64,000 nucleotides of DNA from Pseudomonadota bacterium. GTDB lineage: Bacteria > Pseudomonadota > Gammaproteobacteria > Burkholderiales > JABEVD01. The stretch is taken from contig JAJZRS010000013.1 of NCBI GenBank assembly GCA_021802545.1, positions 1 to 64,000 on the forward strand, in the 5' to 3' direction. The notes beneath the pieces were generated by a model. It had not been told where the DNA came from. It saw only the letters and a list, made by a program, of their open reading frames with translations, and made no database searches. Within the stretch, counting starts at the first letter, position 1; each line of letters opens with the position of its first letter. A program made the translations under genes and the position numbers. Of this stretch, positions 26,603-36,010 are shown piece by piece.

Positions 26603-29600
26603 TCATTGGTTGGATTCTTCAATTTCTTTCTGCCCGGAATGCACCAGGCTGAATATGACTGGCACGAAAAACAGGGTTGCCGTAGTGGCGAACATCAGCC
26701 CGCCGATCACCGCGCGGCCCAGCGGAGCGTTCTGCTCTCCGCCTTCCCCGAGGCCAAGGGCCATCGGCGCCATGCCGATGATCATGGCGAGCGCGGTCAT
26801 CAGCACCGGCCGGAAGCGGATATAGCCTGCCTCGAGCGCTGCAGTGATGCCGCTGTCTCCCTGGTCGAGCCGCTCCCGTGCAAAGCTCACCACCAAAATG
26901 CTGTTCGCCGTCGCAACCCCCATGCACATGATCGCGCCGATCAGCGCAGGCACCGAAAGGGTCGTGTTCGTGGCGAAAAGCATCCATACGATCCCCGCCA
27001 ATGCCGCGGGCAGGGCCGTGATGATGACGAACGGATCAAGCCAGGACTGGAAATTCACCACGATCAGGAGATAGATCAAAACGATGGCTCCGAGCAGCCC
27101 GAAAAACAAGCCGCTATATGCGTTGTTCATGGCCTTGATCTGCCCGCGCATCACGACAGTCGACCCCTTGGGCACGTCCTTCGCCGTCTCCTTCATCGCC
27201 CTGTCGATGTCCTTCGCCACATCCCCAAGATCCCGCCCCTGCGTCGAACCGAAGATGTCAATCGTCGGCTGAACGTCATAATGCGATACCACCCCTTCCC
27301 CCTGGCTCCGCGTGATATTCGCAAAAGCACCCAGAATCTGCGGCTTAGCCCCAGAGCTCGACGTCATCATGATGTTCTGCAAATCGTTCAGGGTATCCAT
27401 CCGGTACTGCGGTGTCTGAACCACCAAAGGATACGAAACATGGTTCCTCGGATTCACCCAGAAGTTTGGCGCTGTCTGCAAACTGCCGGAAAGCGACACC
27501 AGCAGGTTGGTCGCAATGTCGTGCTGGCTGAAGCCGAGTTCCTGCGCGCGCGTCCTGTCCACGTCCACATGGAATTCAGGCTGATCGAACGCCTGCTGAA
27601 CACGCAAGTCCATCAGCCCGGGTATCTGCTTAATCCGGCTCATCAGTTTCACTGCATACGCCTGGTCCGCCTTGCGATTGAATCCGATCACCTGTACGTC
27701 GATCGGCGCAGGCAACCCGAAATTCAGGATCTGGCTCACGATGTCCGCAGGCAAAAAGGCGAAGGTGACGCCGGGGAAATCCGCCCTCAGCTTCACTCGC
27801 AGCGATTTCACGTACTCGGCGGTCGGCCTGTGCCCCTCGTTCAGCGATATCAGAATGTCCGCATCCCCCGGACCAATCGGCGAGGAATTGCTGTAGGTCA
27901 GATTCACGCCGCTCACCGGCAGGCCGATGTTGTCCACGATATTCTTCACCTCGACAGGCGGGATCATGCCCCTGATGTCCCGTTCGATCAAATCGCAAAG
28001 CCGCGCCGTCTCCTCGAGCCTTGTGCCGGTCTGCGCCCTGATATGGAGCTTGATCTGCCCCGCGTCCACAGCAGGGAAGAAATTTTCCCCGAGCCAGGGA
28101 ACGAGCGCGAAGGAAAGCAGCACGAATCCAAGGAAGCCCAGGATGAATGTCCGCCTGTAGGAAAGCGCCATCAGCAGAAGATTGCGGTACTTCTCTCGAA
28201 CTATGGTAAAGCGCTTCTCGAAGCCGCGCTGGAACCTGACCAGGGGATTCCTGGAAACGGGCTCATGCCCTTCTTCGTGCATCACATGCATCTTAAGAAG
28301 GTATTTCGCCAGGGTCGGCACCAGCGTACGGGAAAGAATAAAGGAAGCGATCATCGAGAAAATCACCGCTTCTGCGAGCGGAACGAACAGGTACTTCGAT
28401 ACCCCGGTCAGGAAAAACATCGGAATGAACACGATGCAGATCGAAAGCAGCGACACGAATGCAGGCACGACGATCTGGCTCGCTCCGTCAAGGATCGCAG
28501 CCTCCACATGCTTGCCGTGCTCGAGGTGCCAGTTGATGCTTTCGATCGTCACCGTCGCCTCGTCGACCAGTATCCCCACCGCAAGCGCAAGGCCGCCGAG
28601 CGTCATGATGTTGATCGTCTGGCCGGCCACCGAAAGCGCAATGATGGAAGCCATAATGGAAAGCGGAATCGAAATGGTGACGATGATGGTCGAACGCCAG
28701 CTTCCCAGGAAGAGCATGATCATCAGTGAAGTGAGTGCGGCTGCGATCACCCCTTCGCGGATCACCCCGGCCACCGCAGACTTGACGAACAGCGACTGGT
28801 CGCCAACCAGCTTCACAATCAGCCCCGGCGGTGCACTTGCCTCGATCTTGGGCAGCAGCCGCTTGACATGCTCGATGATGTCCAGCGTCGAGGCCGCGCC
28901 GTTCTTCTGCACCGTCGTCAGCACCGAATGCCGTCCGTTGACCCGAACCATGTTCTGCTGCGGGGAGAAGCCGTCGCGCACATGCGCCACGTCCCTGACG
29001 TAGATGGTGGCGCCGTTCACCGTCTTGACAGGCAAATTATTGAGGTCGTCCAGAATCTTCGGGCTTGCATTGAGCAGAACGTTTTCTTCGAATTTGCTGA
29101 CCTTCTCGGTTCCCGCGGGGAGAATCAGGCTCTGCTTCGCGATCGCATAGGTCACGTCGTCGGGGGAAAGCCCTTTGGAGCGCAAGGCCTGCATGTCGAG
29201 ATCGACCTGGATCTGCCTGTTCTTCCCGCCATAGGGGGACGGCACAGCAGCACCCTCCACTTCGGCAAGCTGCGGACGGATGAAGTTGTTCGAAATGTCG
29301 AAAAGCTGGTTGTCCAGCAGCGTCTTGCTCGATAGCGCGAGCTGCAGAACGGGGACGGAAGAAGCGTTGTAGCTCAGGATCAATGGCGGCGTGATCCCAG
29401 GGGGAAGGCGCTTCAGCACGGTCTGCGACAAGGCGGTCACCTGGCTCACCGCAGCGTTGATGTTCACGTTCGGCTGAAAGAAAATCTTGACGATGCCCAC
29501 CCCCGCCAAAGACTGCGATTCGATATGTTCGATATCGTTCACGGACGAGGTCAGCTGGCGCTCGTAGAAGGTGACGATCCGGTTCGACATGTCCGCAGGC

Positions 29601-29767
29601 GGCATCCCGTTGTATGTCCATACCGCAGCAACCACAGGCACCTTGATGTCCGGGAAGATATCGGTGCGCATGTTCACATAGACCAGCGGCCCGAGAATCA
29701 GAATCAGCAGGGCGAGAACAATAAACGTATACGGTCGGCTCAGGGCGATCCGGACGATCCACAGCAT
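26603..29767 (-). CDS. RND efflux pump permease, copy A (promoter-distal)
   Basis: A 1,054-residue AcrB/HAE1-type proton-driven pump with twelve membrane helices and two large periplasmic loops. NMRTDIFPDIKVPVVAA at the first loop and the GLALAVGILVDEATVTIE helix-4 region with the proton-relay Asp are typical. It is nearly identical to the preceding pump gene: 26870-29544 shows no difference from 30091-32765, while about 220 bases at the 5' end and about 265 at the 3' end are diverged. The C terminus ends KEIEESNQ. Copies differ at five of the first ~79 residues. Substrate is not evident. Confidence 0.95.
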   Translation of the reverse strand: MLWIVRIALSRPYTFIVLALLILILGPLVYVNMRTDIFPDIKVPVVAAVWTYNGMPPADMSNRIVTFYERQLTSSVNDIEHIESQSLAGVGIVKIFFQPNVNINAAVSQVTALSQTVLKRLPPGITPPLILSYNASSVPVLQLALSSKTLLDNQLFDISNNFIRPQLAEVEGAAVPSPYGGKNRQIQVDLDMQALRSKGLSPDDVTYAIAKQSLILPAGTEKVSKFEENVLLNASPKILDDLNNLPVKTVNGATIYVRDVAHVRDGFSPQQNMVRVNGRHSVLTTVQKNGAASTLDIIEHVKRLLPKIEASAPPGLIVKLVGDQSLFVKSAVAGVIREGVIAAALTSLMIMLFLGSWRSTIIVTISIPLSIMASIIALSVAGQTINIMTLGGLALAVGILVDEATVTIESINWHLEHGKHVEAAILDGASQIVVPAFVSLLSICIVFIPMFFLTGVSKYLFVPLAEAVIFSMIASFILSRTLVPTLAKYLLKMHVMHEEGHEPVSRNPLVRFQRGFEKRFTIVREKYRNLLLMALSYRRTFILGFLGFVLLSFALVPWLGENFFPAVDAGQIKLHIRAQTGTRLEETARLCDLIERDIRGMIPPVEVKNIVDNIGLPVSGVNLTYSNSSPIGPGDADILISLNEGHRPTAEYVKSLRVKLRADFPGVTFAFLPADIVSQILNFGLPAPIDVQVIGFNRKADQAYAVKLMSRIKQIPGLMDLRVQQAFDQPEFHVDVDRTRAQELGFSQHDIATNLLVSLSGSLQTAPNFWVNPRNHVSYPLVVQTPQYRMDTLNDLQNIMMTSSSGAKPQILGAFANITRSQGEGVVSHYDVQPTIDIFGSTQGRDLGDVAKDIDRAMKETAKDVPKGSTVVMRGQIKAMNNAYSGLFFGLLGAIVLIYLLIVVNFQSWLDPFVIITALPAALAGIVWMLFATNTTLSVPALIGAIMCMGVATANSILVVSFARERLDQGDSGITAALEAGYIRFRPVLMTALAMIIGMAPMALGLGEGGEQNAPLGRAVIGGLMFATTATLFFVPVIFSLVHSGQKEIEESNQ
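26870..29544. repeat. Long direct repeat, copy A (no difference seen from 30091-32765)
   Basis: A 2,675-base block within the RND gene repeats at an offset of 3,221 bases. I saw no mismatch in the lines compared, and translations in real and shadow frames agree, including long antisense ORFs. The boundaries are sharp: at 26869 (G versus A) on one side and 29545 (A versus T) on the other. Confidence 0.92.
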
Positions 29768-29805
29768 GCGGTGACCTCACATTCGTTTAGGCAAACTGGT
29801 GGACA

Positions 29806-32800
29806 TTATACCGACTCCGGCCGCAACATATTAGAATATGATTGTTTTTCAGATTTCGAATGCACCAGGCTGAAAACAGTTGGCACGAAAAACAGGGTTG
29901 CCGTAGTGGCGAACATCAGTCCGCCGATCACCGCGCGGCCCAGCGGAGCGTTCTGCTCTCCGCCATCACCTAGGCCGAGCGCCATGGGGATCATGCCGAT
30001 GATCATGGCGAGCGCGGTCATCAAAACAGGGCGGAATCGCACGAAACCCGCTTCGATGGCAGCAGTGATGCCGCTGTCTCCCTGGTCGAACCGCTCCCGT
30101 GCAAAGCTCACCACCAAAATGCTGTTCGCCGTCGCAACCCCCATGCACATGATCGCGCCGATCAGCGCAGGCACCGAAAGGGTCGTGTTCGTGGCGAAAA
30201 GCATCCATACGATCCCCGCCAATGCCGCGGGCAGGGCCGTGATGATGACGAACGGATCAAGCCAGGACTGGAAATTCACCACGATCAGGAGATAGATCAA
30301 AACGATGGCTCCGAGCAGCCCGAAAAACAAGCCGCTATATGCGTTGTTCATGGCCTTGATCTGCCCGCGCATCACGACAGTCGACCCCTTGGGCACGTCC
30401 TTCGCCGTCTCCTTCATCGCCCTGTCGATGTCCTTCGCCACATCCCCAAGATCCCGCCCCTGCGTCGAACCGAAGATGTCAATCGTCGGCTGAACGTCAT
30501 AATGCGATACCACCCCTTCCCCCTGGCTCCGCGTGATATTCGCAAAAGCACCCAGAATCTGCGGCTTAGCCCCAGAGCTCGACGTCATCATGATGTTCTG
30601 CAAATCGTTCAGGGTATCCATCCGGTACTGCGGTGTCTGAACCACCAAAGGATACGAAACATGGTTCCTCGGATTCACCCAGAAGTTTGGCGCTGTCTGC
30701 AAACTGCCGGAAAGCGACACCAGCAGGTTGGTCGCAATGTCGTGCTGGCTGAAGCCGAGTTCCTGCGCGCGCGTCCTGTCCACGTCCACATGGAATTCAG
30801 GCTGATCGAACGCCTGCTGAACACGCAAGTCCATCAGCCCGGGTATCTGCTTAATCCGGCTCATCAGTTTCACTGCATACGCCTGGTCCGCCTTGCGATT
30901 GAATCCGATCACCTGTACGTCGATCGGCGCAGGCAACCCGAAATTCAGGATCTGGCTCACGATGTCCGCAGGCAAAAAGGCGAAGGTGACGCCGGGGAAA
31001 TCCGCCCTCAGCTTCACTCGCAGCGATTTCACGTACTCGGCGGTCGGCCTGTGCCCCTCGTTCAGCGATATCAGAATGTCCGCATCCCCCGGACCAATCG
31101 GCGAGGAATTGCTGTAGGTCAGATTCACGCCGCTCACCGGCAGGCCGATGTTGTCCACGATATTCTTCACCTCGACAGGCGGGATCATGCCCCTGATGTC
31201 CCGTTCGATCAAATCGCAAAGCCGCGCCGTCTCCTCGAGCCTTGTGCCGGTCTGCGCCCTGATATGGAGCTTGATCTGCCCCGCGTCCACAGCAGGGAAG
31301 AAATTTTCCCCGAGCCAGGGAACGAGCGCGAAGGAAAGCAGCACGAATCCAAGGAAGCCCAGGATGAATGTCCGCCTGTAGGAAAGCGCCATCAGCAGAA
31401 GATTGCGGTACTTCTCTCGAACTATGGTAAAGCGCTTCTCGAAGCCGCGCTGGAACCTGACCAGGGGATTCCTGGAAACGGGCTCATGCCCTTCTTCGTG
31501 CATCACATGCATCTTAAGAAGGTATTTCGCCAGGGTCGGCACCAGCGTACGGGAAAGAATAAAGGAAGCGATCATCGAGAAAATCACCGCTTCTGCGAGC
31601 GGAACGAACAGGTACTTCGATACCCCGGTCAGGAAAAACATCGGAATGAACACGATGCAGATCGAAAGCAGCGACACGAATGCAGGCACGACGATCTGGC
31701 TCGCTCCGTCAAGGATCGCAGCCTCCACATGCTTGCCGTGCTCGAGGTGCCAGTTGATGCTTTCGATCGTCACCGTCGCCTCGTCGACCAGTATCCCCAC
31801 CGCAAGCGCAAGGCCGCCGAGCGTCATGATGTTGATCGTCTGGCCGGCCACCGAAAGCGCAATGATGGAAGCCATAATGGAAAGCGGAATCGAAATGGTG
31901 ACGATGATGGTCGAACGCCAGCTTCCCAGGAAGAGCATGATCATCAGTGAAGTGAGTGCGGCTGCGATCACCCCTTCGCGGATCACCCCGGCCACCGCAG
32001 ACTTGACGAACAGCGACTGGTCGCCAACCAGCTTCACAATCAGCCCCGGCGGTGCACTTGCCTCGATCTTGGGCAGCAGCCGCTTGACATGCTCGATGAT
32101 GTCCAGCGTCGAGGCCGCGCCGTTCTTCTGCACCGTCGTCAGCACCGAATGCCGTCCGTTGACCCGAACCATGTTCTGCTGCGGGGAGAAGCCGTCGCGC
32201 ACATGCGCCACGTCCCTGACGTAGATGGTGGCGCCGTTCACCGTCTTGACAGGCAAATTATTGAGGTCGTCCAGAATCTTCGGGCTTGCATTGAGCAGAA
32301 CGTTTTCTTCGAATTTGCTGACCTTCTCGGTTCCCGCGGGGAGAATCAGGCTCTGCTTCGCGATCGCATAGGTCACGTCGTCGGGGGAAAGCCCTTTGGA
32401 GCGCAAGGCCTGCATGTCGAGATCGACCTGGATCTGCCTGTTCTTCCCGCCATAGGGGGACGGCACAGCAGCACCCTCCACTTCGGCAAGCTGCGGACGG
32501 ATGAAGTTGTTCGAAATGTCGAAAAGCTGGTTGTCCAGCAGCGTCTTGCTCGATAGCGCGAGCTGCAGAACGGGGACGGAAGAAGCGTTGTAGCTCAGGA
32601 TCAATGGCGGCGTGATCCCAGGGGGAAGGCGCTTCAGCACGGTCTGCGACAAGGCGGTCACCTGGCTCACCGCAGCGTTGATGTTCACGTTCGGCTGAAA
32701 GAAAATCTTGACGATGCCCACCCCCGCCAAAGACTGCGATTCGATATGTTCGATATCGTTCACGGTTGAAGTCAGCTGGCGCTCGTAGAAGGTGACGATC

Positions 32801-32988
32801 CGGTTCGACATGTCCGCAGGCGGCATCCCGTTGTATGTCCATACCGCAGCAACCACAGGCACATTGATGTCCGGGAAGATATCGGTGCGCATGTTCACAT
32901 AGACCAGCGGCCCCAGAAGCAATATCAGCAGGGCGAGAACAATAAACGTATACGGTCGGCTCAATGCGACCCGAACAATCCAAATCAT
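29806..32988 (-). CDS. RND efflux pump permease, copy B (promoter-proximal)
   Basis: A 1,060-residue AcrB/HAE1-type pump, the first structural gene of the efflux operon and twin of the next gene. The central ~890 residues are identical to copy A; the N-terminal ~79 residues differ at five positions (for example INVPVV versus IKVPVV) and the C-terminal region differs more, ending in a longer tail SEKQSYSNMLRPESV. Two RND subunits with one fusion protein recall MdtB/MdtC-type heteromeric pumps, but the near-identity suggests duplication with homogenisation. It starts 123 bases downstream of the sensor kinase gene. Confidence 0.95.
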   Translation of the reverse strand: MIWIVRVALSRPYTFIVLALLILLLGPLVYVNMRTDIFPDINVPVVAAVWTYNGMPPADMSNRIVTFYERQLTSTVNDIEHIESQSLAGVGIVKIFFQPNVNINAAVSQVTALSQTVLKRLPPGITPPLILSYNASSVPVLQLALSSKTLLDNQLFDISNNFIRPQLAEVEGAAVPSPYGGKNRQIQVDLDMQALRSKGLSPDDVTYAIAKQSLILPAGTEKVSKFEENVLLNASPKILDDLNNLPVKTVNGATIYVRDVAHVRDGFSPQQNMVRVNGRHSVLTTVQKNGAASTLDIIEHVKRLLPKIEASAPPGLIVKLVGDQSLFVKSAVAGVIREGVIAAALTSLMIMLFLGSWRSTIIVTISIPLSIMASIIALSVAGQTINIMTLGGLALAVGILVDEATVTIESINWHLEHGKHVEAAILDGASQIVVPAFVSLLSICIVFIPMFFLTGVSKYLFVPLAEAVIFSMIASFILSRTLVPTLAKYLLKMHVMHEEGHEPVSRNPLVRFQRGFEKRFTIVREKYRNLLLMALSYRRTFILGFLGFVLLSFALVPWLGENFFPAVDAGQIKLHIRAQTGTRLEETARLCDLIERDIRGMIPPVEVKNIVDNIGLPVSGVNLTYSNSSPIGPGDADILISLNEGHRPTAEYVKSLRVKLRADFPGVTFAFLPADIVSQILNFGLPAPIDVQVIGFNRKADQAYAVKLMSRIKQIPGLMDLRVQQAFDQPEFHVDVDRTRAQELGFSQHDIATNLLVSLSGSLQTAPNFWVNPRNHVSYPLVVQTPQYRMDTLNDLQNIMMTSSSGAKPQILGAFANITRSQGEGVVSHYDVQPTIDIFGSTQGRDLGDVAKDIDRAMKETAKDVPKGSTVVMRGQIKAMNNAYSGLFFGLLGAIVLIYLLIVVNFQSWLDPFVIITALPAALAGIVWMLFATNTTLSVPALIGAIMCMGVATANSILVVSFARERFDQGDSGITAAIEAGFVRFRPVLMTALAMIIGMIPMALGLGDGGEQNAPLGRAVIGGLMFATTATLFFVPTVFSLVHSKSEKQSYSNMLRPESV
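30091..32765. repeat. Long direct repeat, copy B (no difference seen from 26870-29544)
   Basis: Partner of the 2,675-base block in the downstream pump gene. Both blocks lie in the same orientation in the same reading frame, so recombination between them would delete about 3.2 kb and leave one intact hybrid pump gene. Confidence 0.92.
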
Positions 32989-33079
32989 GTTTTATGCAGC
33001 CAGGAAAATTCTGAGTGGGTTCGTCAGCCGAAGATTGGATCAGACTTTTGAAGCCAGCGAAATCATATCCGATAACGGA

Positions 33080-33094
33080 CTGAATGCAGCTGAA
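33080..33094 (-). promoter_or_regulatory. Candidate response-regulator box upstream of the RND operon
   Basis: On the minus strand TTCAG-CTGCA-TTCAG is a direct repeat with 10-base phasing, as OmpR-type regulators commonly use. It lies about 92 bases upstream of the first RND start codon, in the gap after the kinase gene. No convincing -10/-35 pair was found, so this is a pattern-only suggestion. Confidence 0.25.
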
Positions 33095-33111
33095 GTGAAA
33101 ATAATTTAATG

Positions 33112-34473
33112 TTACTCGACGAACCTATGAAGACTGAGGGGCCGGCATAAAATGGTTGCGCGCGTACCTGAATCGACCTCCCCGAACTCGAACTCGAAGT
33201 CGTGCAATCCGACGATGGCCGTGACAATGGAAAGCCCGAGACCGGAGCCAGGCGCATTCCTGCCGTTCTCTCCCCGATAGAAACGATTGAGCACGGCGGC
33301 CCGCTCGTTCGCCTTGATGCCCGGCCCCGTGTCGACAATGTCTATTCTCGCCCCGCCCGATTCCCTTGATAATTTCGCAGTGACTTTTCCGCCAGGTGGA
33401 GTGAACTTGATCGCATTGTCGAGCAGATTGGCGATTGCCTCGAAAAGCAGTTCCCCATCGCCCTGTACGGCATCGACCTCTTCCTTTTCAAGAACGAGGT
33501 CGATCGACTTGTCTTCGGCAAGAGGCTCGAGAAAAACGACCGCCTGCTCCATGATGTCCGGCAGCTCCACCATTTGGAATCCGGCCCGCCTCTGCTTGTT
33601 CTCGATCTCTGAAATGCGCAACAGGGCGCGAAAGCGCTGAAGCAGTGCATCCATTTCGGAAATCACCTGCTCGAGCACGGGAACCTGCCCTTGTTGCTGC
33701 GCCCTATAAATCAATGCCCTGAGTCGCGTCAATGGCGTACGCAGGTCGTGCGCGATGCTGTCGCACACGCTCTTCACTTCTGACATCAGCCTTTCGATCT
33801 CGTCAAGCGTCTTGTTCACGATGGCGGTCAGCATGTCGAGCTCGTCGCGCTTTCTTGAAATCGGCAATCTTTGCTTGATGTCGCCGCGCATGATCAGCTC
33901 GCAGACGCGCTGGATTTCATCGATGCGCGAAAGGGGCCTGAAGCTCGATGCGAACCCAAAGATCAGCCCGAGGGCGACCGTCAATGTCCCGCCCCAGAAG
34001 AATGCGCCCTTCATGATTTCCCTGAACTCGACAAGCTGCTGGGCGTCATGCCCAAGCAAAAGCCAGTTGCCCGAATTCAGCCTGATGACCCTTGCCCGAA
34101 CGACGCTGGAAGGAAAGGGAGGCGTCTTCCGAGGCATGATGATCTCGTGTATGTTGCCGTCCCTGGGCAAGTTCTCCGGAATTTCATGGATGTTGCCCGC
34201 GACCAGCGCATTCCCTGCAAAAAGCCCGTAAAGATAGATGTGCCGCTTGTCCCGCTCGATGCTTTCCGTGATCTTGCGGGGCAGTCTGTCGGGCGCCGCC
34301 TGGGAGAAATCCTTCTCTTCTAGATTCAGGATCTGATCGACGCGGCGGGTCATTTCCCTTGCCGTCTTCCAGTACACGAAACCCAGCAGCATGACCACGC
34401 AAAGCGTGAAAAAAATACTGTAGACCAGGGTCAGCCTGAACGTGGTCGTTCTGGAGAGCTTAGCGATGTTCAC
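33112..34473 (-). CDS. Two-component sensor histidine kinase of the RND locus
   Basis: I prefer the GTG at 34473 (VNIAKLSRTTTFRLTL), giving 453 residues and a 14-base overlap with the response regulator; the ORF-track ATG at 34530 would overlap it by 71 bases. It has two membrane helices (about 12-34 and 150-170 in the shorter form) flanking a ~115-residue periplasmic sensor, a HAMP segment, the H-box SIAHDLRTPLTRL, an N-box with NLLDNAIKFTPPGG, and ATP-lid motifs DTGPGIKANE and GSGLGLSIV. It probably phosphorylates the adjacent regulator in response to a periplasmic or membrane signal and controls the RND pumps. Confidence 0.9.
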   Translation of the reverse strand: MNIAKLSRTTTFRLTLVYSIFFTLCVVMLLGFVYWKTAREMTRRVDQILNLEEKDFSQAAPDRLPRKITESIERDKRHIYLYGLFAGNALVAGNIHEIPENLPRDGNIHEIIMPRKTPPFPSSVVRARVIRLNSGNWLLLGHDAQQLVEFREIMKGAFFWGGTLTVALGLIFGFASSFRPLSRIDEIQRVCELIMRGDIKQRLPISRKRDELDMLTAIVNKTLDEIERLMSEVKSVCDSIAHDLRTPLTRLRALIYRAQQQGQVPVLEQVISEMDALLQRFRALLRISEIENKQRRAGFQMVELPDIMEQAVVFLEPLAEDKSIDLVLEKEEVDAVQGDGELLFEAIANLLDNAIKFTPPGGKVTAKLSRESGGARIDIVDTGPGIKANERAAVLNRFYRGENGRNAPGSGLGLSIVTAIVGLHDFEFEFGEVDSGTRATILCRPLSLHRFVE

Positions 34474-35140
34474 CGAGGATGTATCCGGTACCGCGCACGG
34501 TGTGAATGAGGGGAGGAAGGCCTGGCGCATCCACCTTGCGGCGCAGGCGCCCGATATGCACGTCGATGATGTTTGTGCCCGGGTCGAAGTGGTAGCCCCA
34601 TACCGACTCGAACAGCATGGTGCGCGTGAGTATCTGTTCGGAATTTCGCATCATGTATTCGAGCAGGCGGAATTCCATGGGAAGAAGATCCAGCCTGATC
34701 TTGCGTCGCGTGACCGTCCTTGAGACAAGATCGAGCTCGAGATCCTGCACGCGCAGCACGGTTTGCGGCGCCTGCCTGTCCTTTCTTCTCAGGAGGACCT
34801 CGACCCTGGCCGCCATCTCGTCGGACGCGAATGGCTTGACCAGGTAATCGTCTCCGCCCGCACGCAACCCGTGCACCCTGTCGTCCACATCGCTGAGGGC
34901 GCTGATCATCAGCACGGGCGTGTCGATGTTGTCACGCCGCATGGCGGTCACGATGGCCAGGCCGTCCATGCCCGGAAGCATCCTGTCGAGCGTGATGAGG
35001 TCGAAATTGCCGGACAATGCGCGCACCAACCCTGTCATGCCGTTGTCGACCCATTCCACGTCGAAACCGTGCCCGCCCAGCTCGGCGATGATCTCGCGGG
35101 CAGTCGTTTCATCGTCCTCTATTGTCAGAATTTTCGCCAT
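34460..35140 (-). CDS. OmpR/PhoB-family response regulator of the RND locus
   Basis: A 226-residue regulator. The receiver domain has the acidic pair EDD (9-10), phospho-acceptor Asp52 in LITLDRMLPGMDG and the conserved Lys in YLVKPF. The winged-helix DNA-binding domain ends with VHIGRLRRKVD and HTVRGTGYIL. It overlaps the kinase gene and precedes the pumps on the same strand, so the expected target is the RND operon. Confidence 0.95.
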   Translation of the reverse strand: MAKILTIEDDETTAREIIAELGGHGFDVEWVDNGMTGLVRALSGNFDLITLDRMLPGMDGLAIVTAMRRDNIDTPVLMISALSDVDDRVHGLRAGGDDYLVKPFASDEMAARVEVLLRRKDRQAPQTVLRVQDLELDLVSRTVTRRKIRLDLLPMEFRLLEYMMRNSEQILTRTMLFESVWGYHFDPGTNIIDVHIGRLRRKVDAPGLPPLIHTVRGTGYILGEHR

Positions 35141-35168
35141 GATCGATCCTGTGACAGCGCAGGAGGAA

Positions 35169-35198
35169 AAAAAATCCCCGCTCTAGCGGGGATTTTTT
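35169..35198 (-). terminator. Rho-independent terminator after the porin-like gene
   Basis: ATCCCCGCT-CT-AGCGGGGAT forms a 9-base perfect stem flanked by A and T runs on both sides (AAAAAA...TTTTTT). It lies 15 bases beyond the porin-like gene's stop on the minus strand, and before the regulator gene on the same strand. It isolates the porin transcript from the two-component/efflux genes. Confidence 0.92.
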
Positions 35199-35212
35199 CA
35201 GAGCGGCTTTGG

Positions 35213-35959
35213 CTAGAAGCTATGCTTGACGCCCAGCCCGAATGCGCCCGTCCCCGCGCCCAGCCCGTAAGGATTGGTTGCGAGATTGTAGACATTATTC
35301 GTCTTGGTATAAAGGGCGTAGATTTCCGTCCTGTCGGAAAGCGCCTGCCCGTAACCCAGGGACAACTGGCTCGCCATGCCTGCAGCGCCGCCGTCCGCCC
35401 TGGAGAAGGCAAGCCGGACATGGCCCTTCGCACCGACATCCTGAGCCAGGGACAGATACCAGTCGTTCATCGTCATGCTGCCCGAGGCCGGCACGCGGAT
35501 GGAATCGAGTCCCGAAAAATTGTAGCGAAACTGTCCGAGCCCCAGGCCGAAATGCGTCCCTGTGGCAAATCCGTATGAAACGCCCGCACGGTTGACCGAC
35601 CTGGCCGGACCGTAAGCGGCCGTCCTCCAGTCCGTTTCGTTCGAAACGAAGGCGCTGGCCTGGCCGAAATCGTAGTCCAGCGACATCGAAAGCTTGTTCG
35701 CATCGCCCTCGAATCCCGAAGCCAGCGCATCGCTGTTCGTGATATAGGCGATGGTCGCACGCAGGCTGCCGAACTTCGGCGTCCAGTATTGCAGAACCTT
35801 GTCCCGGATGTCAGCAAGGGGATTCTCTTCGCCCTTCAGCCCGAAGTAGGCTTCATGCGGAACCTTGGCATGCGCTCCGGCATCTATTCTCACCTCGTCG
35901 GCAAGCGCAGCTCCAGGCGCCAGAAGCGCCACAGCAATGATTGTTCTTTTCATGTCCAT
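35213..35959 (-). CDS. Short outer-membrane porin-like protein
   Basis: A 248-residue protein with a signal peptide (cut near ALA-DEV) and a C-terminal FGLGVKHSF that fits the betaproteobacterial porin ending with terminal Phe. Strands such as SLDYDFGQASAFVSNE and HFGLGLGQFRYNFSG look like general porins, but the usual length is about 350-400 residues. Compared with the family pattern, the region between AYFGLKGEE and DIRDKVLQYWTPKFG appears collapsed, removing roughly the first several strands and loop L3. The reading frame is intact. It may be a small barrel or a decayed porin; start could also be the internal Met at 35953. Confidence 0.75.
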   Translation of the reverse strand: MDMKRTIIAVALLAPGAALADEVRIDAGAHAKVPHEAYFGLKGEENPLADIRDKVLQYWTPKFGSLRATIAYITNSDALASGFEGDANKLSMSLDYDFGQASAFVSNETDWRTAAYGPARSVNRAGVSYGFATGTHFGLGLGQFRYNFSGLDSIRVPASGSMTMNDWYLSLAQDVGAKGHVRLAFSRADGGAAGMASQLSLGYGQALSDRTEIYALYTKTNNVYNLATNPYGLGAGTGAFGLGVKHSF

Positions 35960-35973
35960 CTTGACCTCGCGCT

Positions 35974-35990
35974 GCCCGCATCATGCGGGC
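35974..35990 (-). other. Hairpin in the porin 5' untranslated region
   Basis: GCCCGCA-TCA-TGCGGGC is a perfect 7-base stem with a 3-base loop, 15 bases upstream of the porin start and without a T run. It probably lies in the mRNA leader and could affect stability or translation. Confidence 0.5.
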
Positions 35991-36010
35991 CACAGGGTGA
36001 CCACACCCCT

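Noticed and set aside
26228-28729. 833-residue plus-strand ORF opposite the fusion-protein and pump genes
   Set aside because: Antisense shadow, rich in His/Arg with no recognisable domain. Its copy at 30502-31950 is identical only because the underlying DNA is repeated.
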